In this document: positions 1-27,973 of the stretch, piece by piece
Numbering within the stretch: position 1 is the first letter of the stretch
Layout of the letters: each line of letters starts with the position of its first letter
Origin: Nocardia sp. BSTN01
Lineage (GTDB): Bacteria; Actinomycetota; Actinomycetes; Mycobacteriales; Mycobacteriaceae
DNA: 64,000 nucleotides
Assembly: GCF_015354405.1 (NCBI RefSeq)
Contig: NZ_JADKYP010000027.1
Location: forward strand, 1-64,000
Direction: 5' to 3'
Notes under the pieces: model-generated
What the model was told of the DNA's origin: nothing
What the model saw: the letters and a program-made list of their open reading frames with translations, nothing else
The model's database searches: none
Position numbers and translations under genes: made by a program

Positions 1-19819
<19,819 letters not shown>

Positions 19820-20026
19820 CCGAGGCCGGTGCACGGGGTGCGGCTGCCCGAACGGGGTGCGGCTGATCTCCGGCACGGGCTTTCGGTCCGAGGTTGTCGT
19901 GCGGGCGCCGTTCGACTTTCTCATCGACACCGGCGCCTTGCTGCGGTAGCGAGTCGGGAGGGTGGGGTCGACATATTGTCGGGCGGTTGCAGCGCGGACC
20001 AGGCACAGTGGATGTGGCACATCGAT

Positions 20027-20043
20027 GCGGGTGCGTCACCCGC
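20027..20043 (+). promoter_or_regulatory. Perfect small hairpin just before the ABC ATPase ribosome site
   Basis: GCGGGTG and CACCCGC are perfect complements around a three-base loop, directly followed by the purine-rich ribosome site (gaggagggg) of the ATPase gene. It could affect translation or be chance in GC-rich DNA. The rest of the 236-bp gap from 19820 holds only a 14-bp direct repeat (acggggtgcggctg, twice near 19833-19865) and no convincing gene. Confidence 0.3.
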
Positions 20044-20055
20044 GGAGGAGGGGAT

Positions 20056-20823
20056 ATGCACGCCGACATCACGCCTGCGCTGGAATTGAGCGGGCTGTAC
20101 AAGCGGTTCGGTGGGCCGTGGGTGGTCGACGGGGTGAGTGTGGTGGTGCCGCCCGGGTCGTTCTTCGGGCTGGTGGGGCCCAACGGCGCCGGTAAGACCA
20201 CCACGTTGTCGATGGCGGTCGGGTTGTTGCGGCCCGACGCGGGGCAGGCGCGGATCTTCGGCGCCGATGTGTGGGCGGATCCGGTGCGGGCCAAGACGAT
20301 CGTCGGTGTGCTGCCGGACGGGCTCGCGCTCCCGGAGCGGCTCACCGGACGTGAGTTGCTCACCTACACCGGCCTGCTGCGCGGTCTGGCGCCGGCGACG
20401 GTGGCCGAGCGGGCGCAGGAACTGCTCGCGGTCCTCGAGCTGATCGAGGCGGAAAACACTCTGGTCGTGGACTATTCGGCCGGTATGCGCAAGAAGATCG
20501 GGCTTGCCACCGCATTGCTGCACGCGCCCAAGCTGCTGGTGCTCGACGAACCGTTCGAGGCGGTGGATCCGGTGTCGGCCAGCACCATTCGCACGATTCT
20601 GCAGCGGTTCGTCACCGCCGGCGGATCGGTGGTGCTGTCCAGTCATGTGATGGCGCTGGTGGAGAATATGTGCGATCACCTCGCCGTCATCGACAAGGGA
20701 CGGGTGGTCGCCGCCGGATCGGTCGCCGAGGTGCGCGGCGAGGGCAGCCTCGAGGAGGCGTTCGTCCGGCTGGTCGGCGGTCGCATCGGGGGAGACGAGG
20801 GCCTGTCGTGGTTGGCGTCCTGA
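20056..20823 (+). CDS. ABC transporter ATP-binding protein
   Basis: This 255-residue protein is a complete ABC ATPase. It has Walker A GPNGAGKTT, a variant signature YSAGMRKKIG, Walker B LLVLDEP and the switch histidine in SSHV. The ATG at 20056 was chosen over longer in-frame starts because gaggagggg sits just upstream and the ABC fold begins a few residues later. It overlaps the permease gene by 16 bp, so the two are translationally coupled. Together they would form a membrane exporter. The position after the synthetase makes export of its peptide a possibility, but the sequence does not prove it. The C-terminus is short and has no extra domain. Confidence 0.95.
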   Translation: MHADITPALELSGLYKRFGGPWVVDGVSVVVPPGSFFGLVGPNGAGKTTTLSMAVGLLRPDAGQARIFGADVWADPVRAKTIVGVLPDGLALPERLTGRELLTYTGLLRGLAPATVAERAQELLAVLELIEAENTLVVDYSAGMRKKIGLATALLHAPKLLVLDEPFEAVDPVSASTIRTILQRFVTAGGSVVLSSHVMALVENMCDHLAVIDKGRVVAAGSVAEVRGEGSLEEAFVRLVGGRIGGDEGLSWLAS

Positions 20824-22385
20824 TCCGGATGCGCTGGCGGTTGATCGTCCGCGCGATGAACAACGGACGGGCGGCGGTCGGCTTCTGGATCGGTCTGGTC
20901 TTCGGGATACTCGCCGCTGTCGCCACCGCGGTGGTGATGGCATCGGCCGGCCACGCGTGGGATACGCGTGCGGCGATCAATGTGGCCGCGACGCTGTACG
21001 CCGTGTGGACGCTCGGCTGGCTGGCCGGCCCGATCATCACCGGCAGCAGCGACGAAACGCTGCAGCCCGAACATTTCCGGCTGCTGCCGCTGAGCTATCG
21101 CCAACTATCCATCGGTCTCGCGGCGGTGGCCTTCACCGGGCCGGCCGGTGCGGTCAATCTGATCGCCTTCGCCGGGCTGGTCGCGCTCGCAGCTCAATGG
21201 GGCGTGGTACCGACTCTGTTCGCTGTCGCCGGGATGTGCCTGCAGCTGATCTTCGTGGTGCTGCTCTCCCGGGCCGTACTCGCGTGGATCGGCGCCGCTA
21301 TGCGTTCACGCCGCGGTCGCGATCTCGGTGTCGTGCTGGCGGGCCTGACCGGCCTGGCCTACTACCCGCTGCAACTGCTGGTGTCCTATCTCGGACCGCG
21401 CTTGGAGCACGTGTCGCCAGGCCTGGGCGCGACATTGCGGATCCTGCCCTCGGGATGGGCGCCCTACGCCGTCCAGGCCGCCGAGGAAGGTCACTGGTGG
21501 TTCGGCGTCGGGGCCCTGGCGGGACTCGCCGCTCTGTCGGCGCTGCTGTGGCAGGCGTGGGCGGTACTGCTGCGACGGCGTCTCACCACCACCGCCGCAC
21601 CCGCCGGTCCCGTTCGCGCACAGGCGGGTTCGGGACGTCTCGACCGGATGGTCCGCCCGACACCGGTCGGCGCGGTGGTACTCAAGGAGCTGCGCACCTG
21701 GTCGCGCGACGGCCGGCGGCGGGCGGCGTTGCTGCCGCTGATGCTCATCGGCGTGGTCCTGCCGATCTTCCTCGGACTGCAGAACGGCGGGGCCAGTCTG
21801 CCGTTCGCGGGGGTGTTCGTGGTGTGGATGGCCGCGATGGCCAGCGCCAACGTGTACGCCTTCGACGGGACCGCCCTCTGGCACACCCTGGTGATTCCGG
21901 GGGCCGTGCGTGCCGATGTACGCGGTCGCATGATTGCCTGGCTCCTGGTGGTCGGCCCCCTCGCCGTGGTTCTCACCCTCGTCCTCCCGGGCGCGGCCGG
22001 GCGTCCGCAGATGTATCCGTGGGCGGTGTCGACGCTGCCGGTGGTTGTGGGCGTCGGCGTGGCGGCGTCGATGTTCCTGTCGGTCTACGCCGCGTATCCG
22101 CTTCCGCAGCAACGCGGTAACCCCTTCGCCGGCAATTCCGGGAATCCCGGATGCGCGCGGGCGCTGGTCCAGTTGGTGGTCGGCTTCGGTCAGCTCGTGG
22201 TCAACCTGCCGGTGCTCGGCCTGCTCGCACTGGGCGCCTATCTCCACAACGCGCTCGTGCAGTGGTCGGCACTGCCGGTCGGAATCGTCCTCGGCGCCGG
22301 CGCCGCACTGCTCGGCGCACAGGTGGTCACCCGCCGCGTCGAAGCCCGCGGGCCCGAACTGCTGGCCGAGGTGAAACCGCGCTGA
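20808..22385 (+). CDS. ABC transporter permease, about 12 membrane segments
   Basis: The 525-residue protein is dominated by about twelve hydrophobic stretches (for example GFWIGLVFGILAAVATAVV and VVVGVGVAASMFLSVYAAYP), with a charged central loop around residues 265-310. I chose the GTG at 20808, overlapping the ATPase gene. An ATG at 20829 is the alternative. It is a large ABC-2-like permease without a periplasmic binding partner nearby, so export is more likely than import. The substrate is unknown. Confidence 0.85.
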   Translation: MVGVLIRMRWRLIVRAMNNGRAAVGFWIGLVFGILAAVATAVVMASAGHAWDTRAAINVAATLYAVWTLGWLAGPIITGSSDETLQPEHFRLLPLSYRQLSIGLAAVAFTGPAGAVNLIAFAGLVALAAQWGVVPTLFAVAGMCLQLIFVVLLSRAVLAWIGAAMRSRRGRDLGVVLAGLTGLAYYPLQLLVSYLGPRLEHVSPGLGATLRILPSGWAPYAVQAAEEGHWWFGVGALAGLAALSALLWQAWAVLLRRRLTTTAAPAGPVRAQAGSGRLDRMVRPTPVGAVVLKELRTWSRDGRRRAALLPLMLIGVVLPIFLGLQNGGASLPFAGVFVVWMAAMASANVYAFDGTALWHTLVIPGAVRADVRGRMIAWLLVVGPLAVVLTLVLPGAAGRPQMYPWAVSTLPVVVGVGVAASMFLSVYAAYPLPQQRGNPFAGNSGNPGCARALVQLVVGFGQLVVNLPVLGLLALGAYLHNALVQWSALPVGIVLGAGAALLGAQVVTRRVEARGPELLAEVKPR

Positions 22386-22482
22386 ACTACTCCGGGAGTC
22401 CTCCGAACTCACCGTGACCGCCATCGCCGCGCGGTCTCACCGACCACGCCGGTGTGCGGCGCGGTCGATCGCCCGATTCGCG

Positions 22483-23598
22483 TCAGCGCAGCGCGGGGAT
22501 CCGCATCGTCTCCGCCATGATGCGGGCGCCCTCGTCGTTGAGGTGCAGTCCGTCGCCGCTGTCGAGATCCGGGCGGATGAAGTCCGGCCGCTCCGGATCC
22601 GCCACGGCGGCCGCCACATCGAAGACGGCGTCGAAAACCGTTGTGGTCCGCAGCCATTCGTTGACGACCGCACGCACCGGCAGTGCGGGATCCACATTCA
22701 CCTCCGGATAGATCACCCCGGCGAAGGGCCCGATCGTATTGGCATAGACGGGCAGTCCGGCGGCGTGTGCCCGCGCGGCGAGTTCGGTGTAGCCGGCGAT
22801 CAGATCGTCGGCCGCGGCCACCGCGCCCAGCCCGAGGTCGTTGATACCGAGATTGACCACCACGTGGGTGACGCCCGGCACCGCGAGCACATCGCGGTCG
22901 AACCGGGCCAGCGCGTGTTCGCCGACCTCGTCGGTGAGCAACTGGTTGCCGCCGATGCCCTGATTGACCACCCAGCCGCGGGTCAGCAGCGAATTCAACG
23001 CGTCGACCGAGCGGCGATTCGCGCCGACCGTGGTGCCGGCGCCGTCGAACCACGAGTCACCGAACGCCACCACCACCGGGGTATCCGCGTCAGCGAGTAC
23101 GTCGACGCCCGTCACATAGAAGCGCGAGGCAACCTCCTCGACCTCGGACAGGTCCGGATCGGCGGTGTGATCACCGGCGACCACGGCGGCGATCTCCATC
23201 GGCTGATGGGAGAAGGTCGCGAGTCCGGTCGGCCCCGGCAGATACAGGCTCAGCAGGAGATCGTCGCCGCCGTCCACGGCGAGATCGACCGCGTCGCTGA
23301 TTATTTCGCCACCTACCGGGATGTGAACCCGGTCGGCTCCGTCGAAACGCAGCACGGTACCGGTTTCGGCGACAGCCGCGAACCCGCTCTTGCGCAAGGC
23401 GATCCGAGCCGCGCTGATCTCCAACGCGTCACGTCCGTACCGATTGCTCAATCGCACCCGGAGCCGGCGCCCGCCACCGGCCATGTGCAGCACCTGGCGC
23501 ACGGTCCGATCGGTGAACCCCCGGGGTTCGGACAACTGGAACTGCTCGTAGGGGCTGATGATCGCGGAGCGGAATCCGGCGAGCCAGGTGCTGGTCAT
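22483..23598 (-). CDS. SGNH/GDSL-type hydrolase
   Basis: This 371-residue protein has an N-terminal beta-rich region of about 150 residues followed by an SGNH hydrolase domain. The blocks are visible: catalytic serine in FGDSWFDGAG, glycine in GIGGN, asparagine in LGINDLG (GxND), and the C-terminal Asp/His pair in DGLHLNDEG. Such enzymes hydrolyse esters of lipids or acylated sugars. The start at 23598 (MTSTW) is preceded by a GGAG ribosome site; an upstream in-frame start lies inside the operator. There is no obvious signal peptide. It is transcribed divergently from a MarR regulator that probably controls it. Confidence 0.92.
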   Translation of the reverse strand: MTSTWLAGFRSAIISPYEQFQLSEPRGFTDRTVRQVLHMAGGGRRLRVRLSNRYGRDALEISAARIALRKSGFAAVAETGTVLRFDGADRVHIPVGGEIISDAVDLAVDGGDDLLLSLYLPGPTGLATFSHQPMEIAAVVAGDHTADPDLSEVEEVASRFYVTGVDVLADADTPVVVAFGDSWFDGAGTTVGANRRSVDALNSLLTRGWVVNQGIGGNQLLTDEVGEHALARFDRDVLAVPGVTHVVVNLGINDLGLGAVAAADDLIAGYTELAARAHAAGLPVYANTIGPFAGVIYPEVNVDPALPVRAVVNEWLRTTTVFDAVFDVAAAVADPERPDFIRPDLDSGDGLHLNDEGARIMAETMRIPALR

Positions 23599-23610
23599 GA
23601 CATCTCCATT

Positions 23611-23670
23611 TAGTTGCCGTGAGGAATATCCCCGCAGCAATAATATGGAAGATATTCCTCATGTCAACTA
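23611..23670. promoter_or_regulatory. Operator: 20-bp inverted repeat between hydrolase and marR genes
   Basis: The left arm (23611-23630, tagttgccgtgaggaatatc) and the right arm (23651-23670, gatattcctcatgtcaacta) are inverted copies with 18 of 20 matching bases and a 20-bp spacer. A smaller dyad AATAT-N5-ATATT lies at 23642-23656. The arms flank and overlap the predicted hydrolase promoter. This is what a MarR dimer site pair would look like. Confidence 0.7.
23640..23667 (-). promoter_or_regulatory. Promoter for the SGNH hydrolase gene
   Basis: On the minus strand TTGACA (23667-23662) and TATTAT (23645-23640) are separated by 16 bp, close to the sigma-70/SigA consensus and unusually AT-rich for this DNA. 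The right arm of the inverted repeat covers the -35 box and most of the spacer, so a bound regulator would block it. Confidence 0.6.
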
Positions 23671-23690
23671 TCCGCACAACAACTGTGCGT

Positions 23691-23696
23691 TAGGCT
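23691..23696 (+). promoter_or_regulatory. -10 box (TAGGCT) of probable leaderless marR transcript
   Basis: TAGGCT ends 6 bp before the ATG of the MarR gene, and there is no Shine-Dalgarno sequence. This spacing fits a transcript that begins at the start codon, which is common in mycolic-acid actinomycetes. Confidence 0.45.
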
Positions 23697-23702
23697 GACC
23701 GC

Positions 23703-24185
23703 ATGGAGCACCCGCACGACGCCGACCTCTTCGACGACCCGCGCCTCTCCGACATCGGCATGCTGTTCGAGGCGACGAGCGGAATCCGCCGCAAACTCGA
23801 ACCGACCTGGTCGGCGAACGGGCTGTCGGTGCTGGACTTCACGGCGCTCATGCGTCTGAGCCGCTCGCCCGGACGCCGGCTGCGGATGACCGATCTGGCC
23901 GATCAGGCCCAGCTGTCGACCAGTGGTGTCACCCGCCTGGTGGATCGGCTCGAACGCAACGGATTCGCCCGTCGCCAGTCCGATCCGAACGATCGCCGCA
24001 GCTCCTACGCCGCACTCACCGCGGCCGGTGCGACGCGGCTGGCGAAGGTGCTGCCGGAGTATCTGAAGATCCTCGACACCTGGTTCTACGGTCAACTCAC
24101 CCCGGCGCAGTGCGAGGCGCTGATCAGCGGCCTCCGGATCATCCGCGACGCCACCTTCCCCGAGGCGGGCCGGCTCTCCGACTGA
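23703..24185 (+). CDS. MarR-family transcriptional regulator
   Basis: The 160-residue protein has the MarR winged-helix layout. The recognition region reads MTDLADQAQLSTSGVTRLVDRL, shown here in two parts: MTDLADQAQLST and SGVTRLVDRL. It is followed by the wing motif RRQSDPNDRRSSY with its conserved Asp-Arg-Arg. The ATG at 23703 is the only sensible start and lies 6 bp after a TAGGCT box. It is divergent from the SGNH hydrolase gene across a strong inverted repeat, so it likely represses that gene and perhaps itself. The MFS exporter gene 145 bp downstream is on the same strand and could also be under its control. The ligand is unknown. Confidence 0.93.
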   Translation: MEHPHDADLFDDPRLSDIGMLFEATSGIRRKLEPTWSANGLSVLDFTALMRLSRSPGRRLRMTDLADQAQLSTSGVTRLVDRLERNGFARRQSDPNDRRSSYAALTAAGATRLAKVLPEYLKILDTWFYGQLTPAQCEALISGLRIIRDATFPEAGRLSD

Positions 24186-24330
24186 TCCGGTGCGGGTAGC
24201 CGAATGCTCGCGTTCACCGCACGGTCCGGTATCGCCCGGTCCCTATTGCCGAGATTCGCCCGGTTCGGCTCGTAGACTCGACCGATACGAGTTACTTCCC
24301 AGCGACATCGGTCGACGACGGGAGCGGCGC

Positions 24331-26109
24331 ATGGCTGATCACGTTCGAACAGACGCTGAGCTCGGTTCGCCACCCACCGGTGCCAGACGGTGGTACGCCC
24401 TCGCGGTCCTCGCGCTGGGGCTCGGGATGGTGACGCTGGACGGCACCGTCGTCGGTGTCTCGCTGCCGGCGATCATCGGTGATCTGGGACTCGATTTCAC
24501 CCAGGCGCAGTGGGTTTTCTGCGTGTACTCGGTGGTGCTCGCGGTCCTGCTGATCATGGTCGCCCGGATCGGCGACCGCTTCGGCCGCCGTGCCCTCTTC
24601 GCGCTCGGAGTGCTGATCTTCGTCGGTGGCAGCCTGTTGGCCGCCTCCGCCGATTCGGCGAGCCCGCTCATCTGGGGGCGGCTGCTGCAGGGCATCGGTG
24701 GTGCGGCGGTCGTGGCGGGATCCCTGGGCACGGTAGCCGCGATGTTCCACGGTCGCGCACGCGTGATCGCCTTCACGACGTGGGTGGTCGCCCCGGCCGC
24801 CGCGGCGGTCGTCGGCGCCGCACTCGGCGGGTGGTTCGTCGACTCCTTCACCTGGCCGTGGATCTTCCTGATCAACGTGCCGATCGCGGTGGTCGTCCTG
24901 ATCGGCACCGTGCTCGTGCCCGAAACCCGCATCGGCGCCGCGGCCACCGGACCGGACGTGGACGGATGGCTGCTCAGTGCCGCCGGGTTCGCGCTGGTGA
25001 TCTTCGCCCTGATCGAGGGGCAGCGCTACGGCTGGGTGCGGCCTCGGCGGGAGTTCACCGTGTTCGGCGTGACCTGGTCGACCCAGTCGGCGAGTTCGCC
25101 CATACCCTTCGTCCTCGGCGTGGGGGTGCTGCTGCTGGTGCTGTTCGTCTTCTGGGAGCGACACCGGGTGAAGGTGGAACATGCTGCGCTGGTGGACTTC
25201 TCGCATCTGCGCGATCCCCGGCACTGGGGTGACGGCGCCGCCCTGCTGCTCGCGGCGGCACAGTTCGGACTGCTCTTCGTGCTGCCGCTGTACCTGGTGA
25301 ACTGTCTCGGGTTGTCCACGCTGCGAACGGGTTCGATTCTCGTGGTGCTGACCGGATGCGCGCTCATCTCGGCGGTGCTGACCGCCGGACCGCTGCGAAC
25401 GGTACCTCCACAGTGGTTGATACGGATCGGCCTGGCGATCGCGTTGCTCGCGATGGCGGTGACCGCGCTGGCGTTGACCTCGACGATTCCGGCGTGGGTG
25501 CCGACCGTGCTACTGGCCTGCTACGGCGTCGGTCTGGGACTGGCCGCCGCCCCGCTGACGGCGAGTATGCGCACGGGTGCGGGCGCCATGGCATCGGATC
25601 CGGGCTCGATCACCGCGGCCACGGCCCGGCCCGCCGGTGCCGCGCTGGGTGTGGCGGTGCTCGGCAGCACCCTCTCGATCGGTCTCGGCCACTTCCTGCC
25701 CGACCGGCTGAGCTACGTTCCGGGCCTGGCCACCCGCGCCGCCGGGGAGGTGGGTGCGGCCACCCGCGATTCGGCGGGCGGTGCGATCGCCGGACTGCGC
25801 GCCCAGCACGCACCGGCCGCGGTCACCGATGCGCTGGCCAACGGATTCGCCGACGCGACCCGCGTGGCGCTGCTCGGCGTCGCGGTCGTGCTGCTCCTCG
25901 CGTTCGTGGTGGCCACGCAAATTCCGCAGATCGACACCGAGCAGATCGACACCGAGCAGACCGACGCGCGGCAGACCGAGGCCGGGCGGATCGATGGCGA
26001 ACCGCCCGGTGCGGTAGCCCGCGACCGAGACCTCGAGCGACCGGACCAGCCGCGCCCGACCATCGACGGCAAGGGCGCCGCGCCGGTCGAACGTGGCGAC
26101 GCGACGTAG
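24331..26109 (+). CDS. MFS drug transporter, DHA2-type (14 membrane segments)
   Basis: The 592-residue protein shows about 14 hydrophobic helices. It has the motif A loop GDRFGRR after the second helix and the helix-1 sequence LDGTVVGVSLPAI typical of EmrB/QacA-like proton-coupled exporters. The ATG at 24331 has GGAG 7 bp upstream; longer in-frame starts lack one. A cytoplasmic tail of about 60 residues contains the short tandem repeat IDTEQ-IDTEQ-TDARQ and is hydrophilic. The substrate is not predictable. It ends convergently, 37 bp from the NUDIX gene. Confidence 0.93.
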   Translation: MADHVRTDAELGSPPTGARRWYALAVLALGLGMVTLDGTVVGVSLPAIIGDLGLDFTQAQWVFCVYSVVLAVLLIMVARIGDRFGRRALFALGVLIFVGGSLLAASADSASPLIWGRLLQGIGGAAVVAGSLGTVAAMFHGRARVIAFTTWVVAPAAAAVVGAALGGWFVDSFTWPWIFLINVPIAVVVLIGTVLVPETRIGAAATGPDVDGWLLSAAGFALVIFALIEGQRYGWVRPRREFTVFGVTWSTQSASSPIPFVLGVGVLLLVLFVFWERHRVKVEHAALVDFSHLRDPRHWGDGAALLLAAAQFGLLFVLPLYLVNCLGLSTLRTGSILVVLTGCALISAVLTAGPLRTVPPQWLIRIGLAIALLAMAVTALALTSTIPAWVPTVLLACYGVGLGLAAAPLTASMRTGAGAMASDPGSITAATARPAGAALGVAVLGSTLSIGLGHFLPDRLSYVPGLATRAAGEVGAATRDSAGGAIAGLRAQHAPAAVTDALANGFADATRVALLGVAVVLLLAFVVATQIPQIDTEQIDTEQTDARQTEAGRIDGEPPGAVARDRDLERPDQPRPTIDGKGAAPVERGDAT

Positions 26110-26110
26110 C

Positions 26111-26135
26111 GATCCCGCAGTCACCGCACGGGATC
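26111..26135. terminator. Possible bidirectional terminator
   Basis: GATCCCG and CGGGATC form a perfect 7-bp stem with an 11-base loop in the 37-bp gap between the convergent MFS and NUDIX genes. There is no T-tract, as is usual in this group. Confidence 0.4.
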
Positions 26136-26146
26136 ACGCGTCGCCG

Positions 26147-26554
26147 TCACCAGTCGATCAGGTCGAGTTCGTGCAGACGCCGGAACACCAGCATCGAGCC
26201 GGGCGCGACATGCGGCATGGCCGCGTACTCGCCGACGGTGAAATAGCGCAGTTCCGCGATCTCGCTCGTCGGCGTCGGTTCGCCGGTGAGCTCCGCGGTG
26301 AAACAGGTCATGTGCAGTGCGGTGCCCGGCGTGTGCCCGTACGCCTCACATTCGAAGACGCCCAGCTCGTCGTGGGCCGTCACGTCGACACCCAGTTCCT
26401 CCCGCACCTCGCGGTACAACGCCTGCACCGGTGATTCGCCGGGGTCGATCTTCCCGCCCGCCATGTAGAACACCTCTTTGCCGGTCGACCGTGTCTGCAG
26501 CAGACGGCGATTCCGGATGTGGGCGAGCGCGGCGGTGCGAATCAAGGAGTTCAC
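26147..26554 (-). CDS. NUDIX hydrolase
   Basis: This 135-residue protein has a full NUDIX box, G-x5-E-x7-REVREELGV, around residues 34-56, preceded by FYMAGGK. Such enzymes cleave nucleoside diphosphates linked to another group; the actual substrate is unknown. The GTG start at 26554 overlaps the stop codon of the PH-like gene by four bases (GTGA), so it was preferred to a distant upstream start in the same frame. It is the last gene of the encapsulin operon by position. Confidence 0.93.
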   Translation of the reverse strand: MNSLIRTAALAHIRNRRLLQTRSTGKEVFYMAGGKIDPGESPVQALYREVREELGVDVTAHDELGVFECEAYGHTPGTALHMTCFTAELTGEPTPTSEIAELRYFTVGEYAAMPHVAPGSMLVFRRLHELDLIDW

Positions 26555-27141
26555 TGGGCGGCCGGTGCGAGCTTCCAGTGGTCGTGCAGGGCCGAGGCGA
26601 TCTCGGGCAGCAGGGTGACCGGTATCCGCTTCTCGCGCAGGATCCGGCGAATCTCGGCGACCTGTTCGCGCTTGCGATGTTCGTAGGCGTTGGACACCGG
26701 ATGCCGCACCGGCGGAATGCTGAGCAGGACCAGCTCGTCGTGCGGTTCGTCGCCGCCGGTCAGATCCAGCGCGAGCGACCAGCGGGCCCGCTCGTCGAGG
26801 GCGAACCGGCCCGCCACCACCCGATCCCACTCCAGCCGCGATTCGGCCCACGGGGTGCGCCGATAGATCGCGCGGTCGGTGAGAACGACGACATCGCGAC
26901 CGAACAGCGCCACCAGTAGCGCGATACCCGCCACCGCCCCGGCCAGCAGCCCGGTGAAGATCCGGTTCACCCCGAACAGGACCACCACCGCACCACAGAT
27001 CACCAGCACCGACAGCACGGCGAGCGCACTGTAGGTGAGGGTGCGGCGGCCGGTGACGACACCGGCCCGCACCGCACGCATCGGCCCGCGGGACCGGCGG
27101 GAGATATCGGGTCCGGAAACCGGTGGGACGTCGTCGCTCAT
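26551..27141 (-). CDS. PH-like domain membrane protein
   Basis: The 196-residue protein has a basic N-terminus, two adjacent membrane helices (about residues 37-80: LSVLVICGAVVVLFGV and GLLAGAVAGIALLVALFG), then a beta-rich segment beginning VVVLTDRAIYRR and ending in a helical tail. This is the layout of actinobacterial bacterial-PH or YdbT-like membrane proteins, whose role is unclear. It begins 31 bp after encapsulin with GAGG as ribosome site, and its stop overlaps the NUDIX start. It probably belongs to the encapsulin operon, perhaps only by read-through. Confidence 0.75.
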   Translation of the reverse strand: MSDDVPPVSGPDISRRSRGPMRAVRAGVVTGRRTLTYSALAVLSVLVICGAVVVLFGVNRIFTGLLAGAVAGIALLVALFGRDVVVLTDRAIYRRTPWAESRLEWDRVVAGRFALDERARWSLALDLTGGDEPHDELVLLSIPPVRHPVSNAYEHRKREQVAEIRRILREKRIPVTLLPEIASALHDHWKLAPAAQ

Positions 27142-27172
27142 GGTGATACCTCGGAGATCGCCGGCGCCGGGC

Positions 27173-27973
27173 TCAGCCGCGCAGCGGGACCGCGGCCTCG
27201 GCGGTGTAGACCAGGAAGGTCAGGCTCTCCTGGAAGTACAGCTGCACGCTCTCCGCGTCGTGGGACAGGTAGCCGATCGACAGATCCTGCCCGAGTTGCA
27301 GATCGAAGTCGCCGCCGCGGGTGGTCAGCACGAAGGCGCCGTCGATGGCGGGCGCCCAGATGATCTCGCCTTCGGGGATCAGCCGCTCGATATGCGTGCG
27401 GATCGGGTGGCCGTGGTCGGAGGTCTCACTCACGGCGGTGTACAGATCGGCGCTCAGCAGCACCGAATACGGCCCGTCGACACCGGCGAGGCGCAACTTG
27501 CTCAGTGCCTGGGCGATGGCCTCGGGGATGAGGCGCGGATCGCTCGGCGCGGTGACGGGAGTGTTCGATACGGCCGCCCGGATGCCGGTGATCCCGGCGG
27601 CGGGGTAGCCCTCGAAGACGGCACGGTCCTCGGCGAACGCGATCTTGCGGGCGGCATCCTTCACCGGATCCAGATCGGCGTCCTCGGCGCCGCGCTCGAC
27701 GTTGTCGAGCTCTTCCCGCGAGAGCGTGAACGGCACCCGCAGCTCGACCAGCGGCGCCACCAGGCGCTGGCGGGCCTGCACGCCCTGATCCGGCGCGTCG
27801 ATGACGGTGGTGCGTCCCAATCCGACCGCGGAGTAGTCGGTGCCGTGCGGACCGGACAGGTCCACCACCCGGCGACCGGCGATATGACGCCGGAAGGTGC
27901 GCGTCGCCTCCTCCTCGATGGCCGACCACGCCTCGGAGGTGATCGGCGCGAGTTCACGGTGCAGATTGTTCAT
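27173..27973 (-). CDS. Encapsulin nanocompartment shell protein (family 1)
   Basis: This 266-residue protein matches family 1 encapsulins (Cfp29/linocin M18 type), which use the HK97 phage capsid fold. It begins MNNLHRELAPIT, has RVVDLSGPHG, the E-loop/P-domain region with EDRAVFEGYPAAGI and the C-terminal FLVYTAEAAVPLRG. The length is typical. The subunits self-assemble into a cytosolic protein cage. The ATG at 27973 overlaps the DyP peroxidase stop by four bases, so shell and cargo are made together. In Mycobacterium tuberculosis the same two genes (Rv0799c and Rv0798c) are adjacent in this order. Confidence 0.97.
   Translation of the reverse strand: MNNLHRELAPITSEAWSAIEEEATRTFRRHIAGRRVVDLSGPHGTDYSAVGLGRTTVIDAPDQGVQARQRLVAPLVELRVPFTLSREELDNVERGAEDADLDPVKDAARKIAFAEDRAVFEGYPAAGITGIRAAVSNTPVTAPSDPRLIPEAIAQALSKLRLAGVDGPYSVLLSADLYTAVSETSDHGHPIRTHIERLIPEGEIIWAPAIDGAFVLTTRGGDFDLQLGQDLSIGYLSHDAESVQLYFQESLTFLVYTAEAAVPLRG

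Noticed and set aside
19850-19950. Short open stretch after the synthetase encoding RAPFDFLIDTGALLR
   Set aside because: It looked faintly like a serpin C-terminus, but it has no start with ribosome site, no supporting sequence upstream, and is too short to call.
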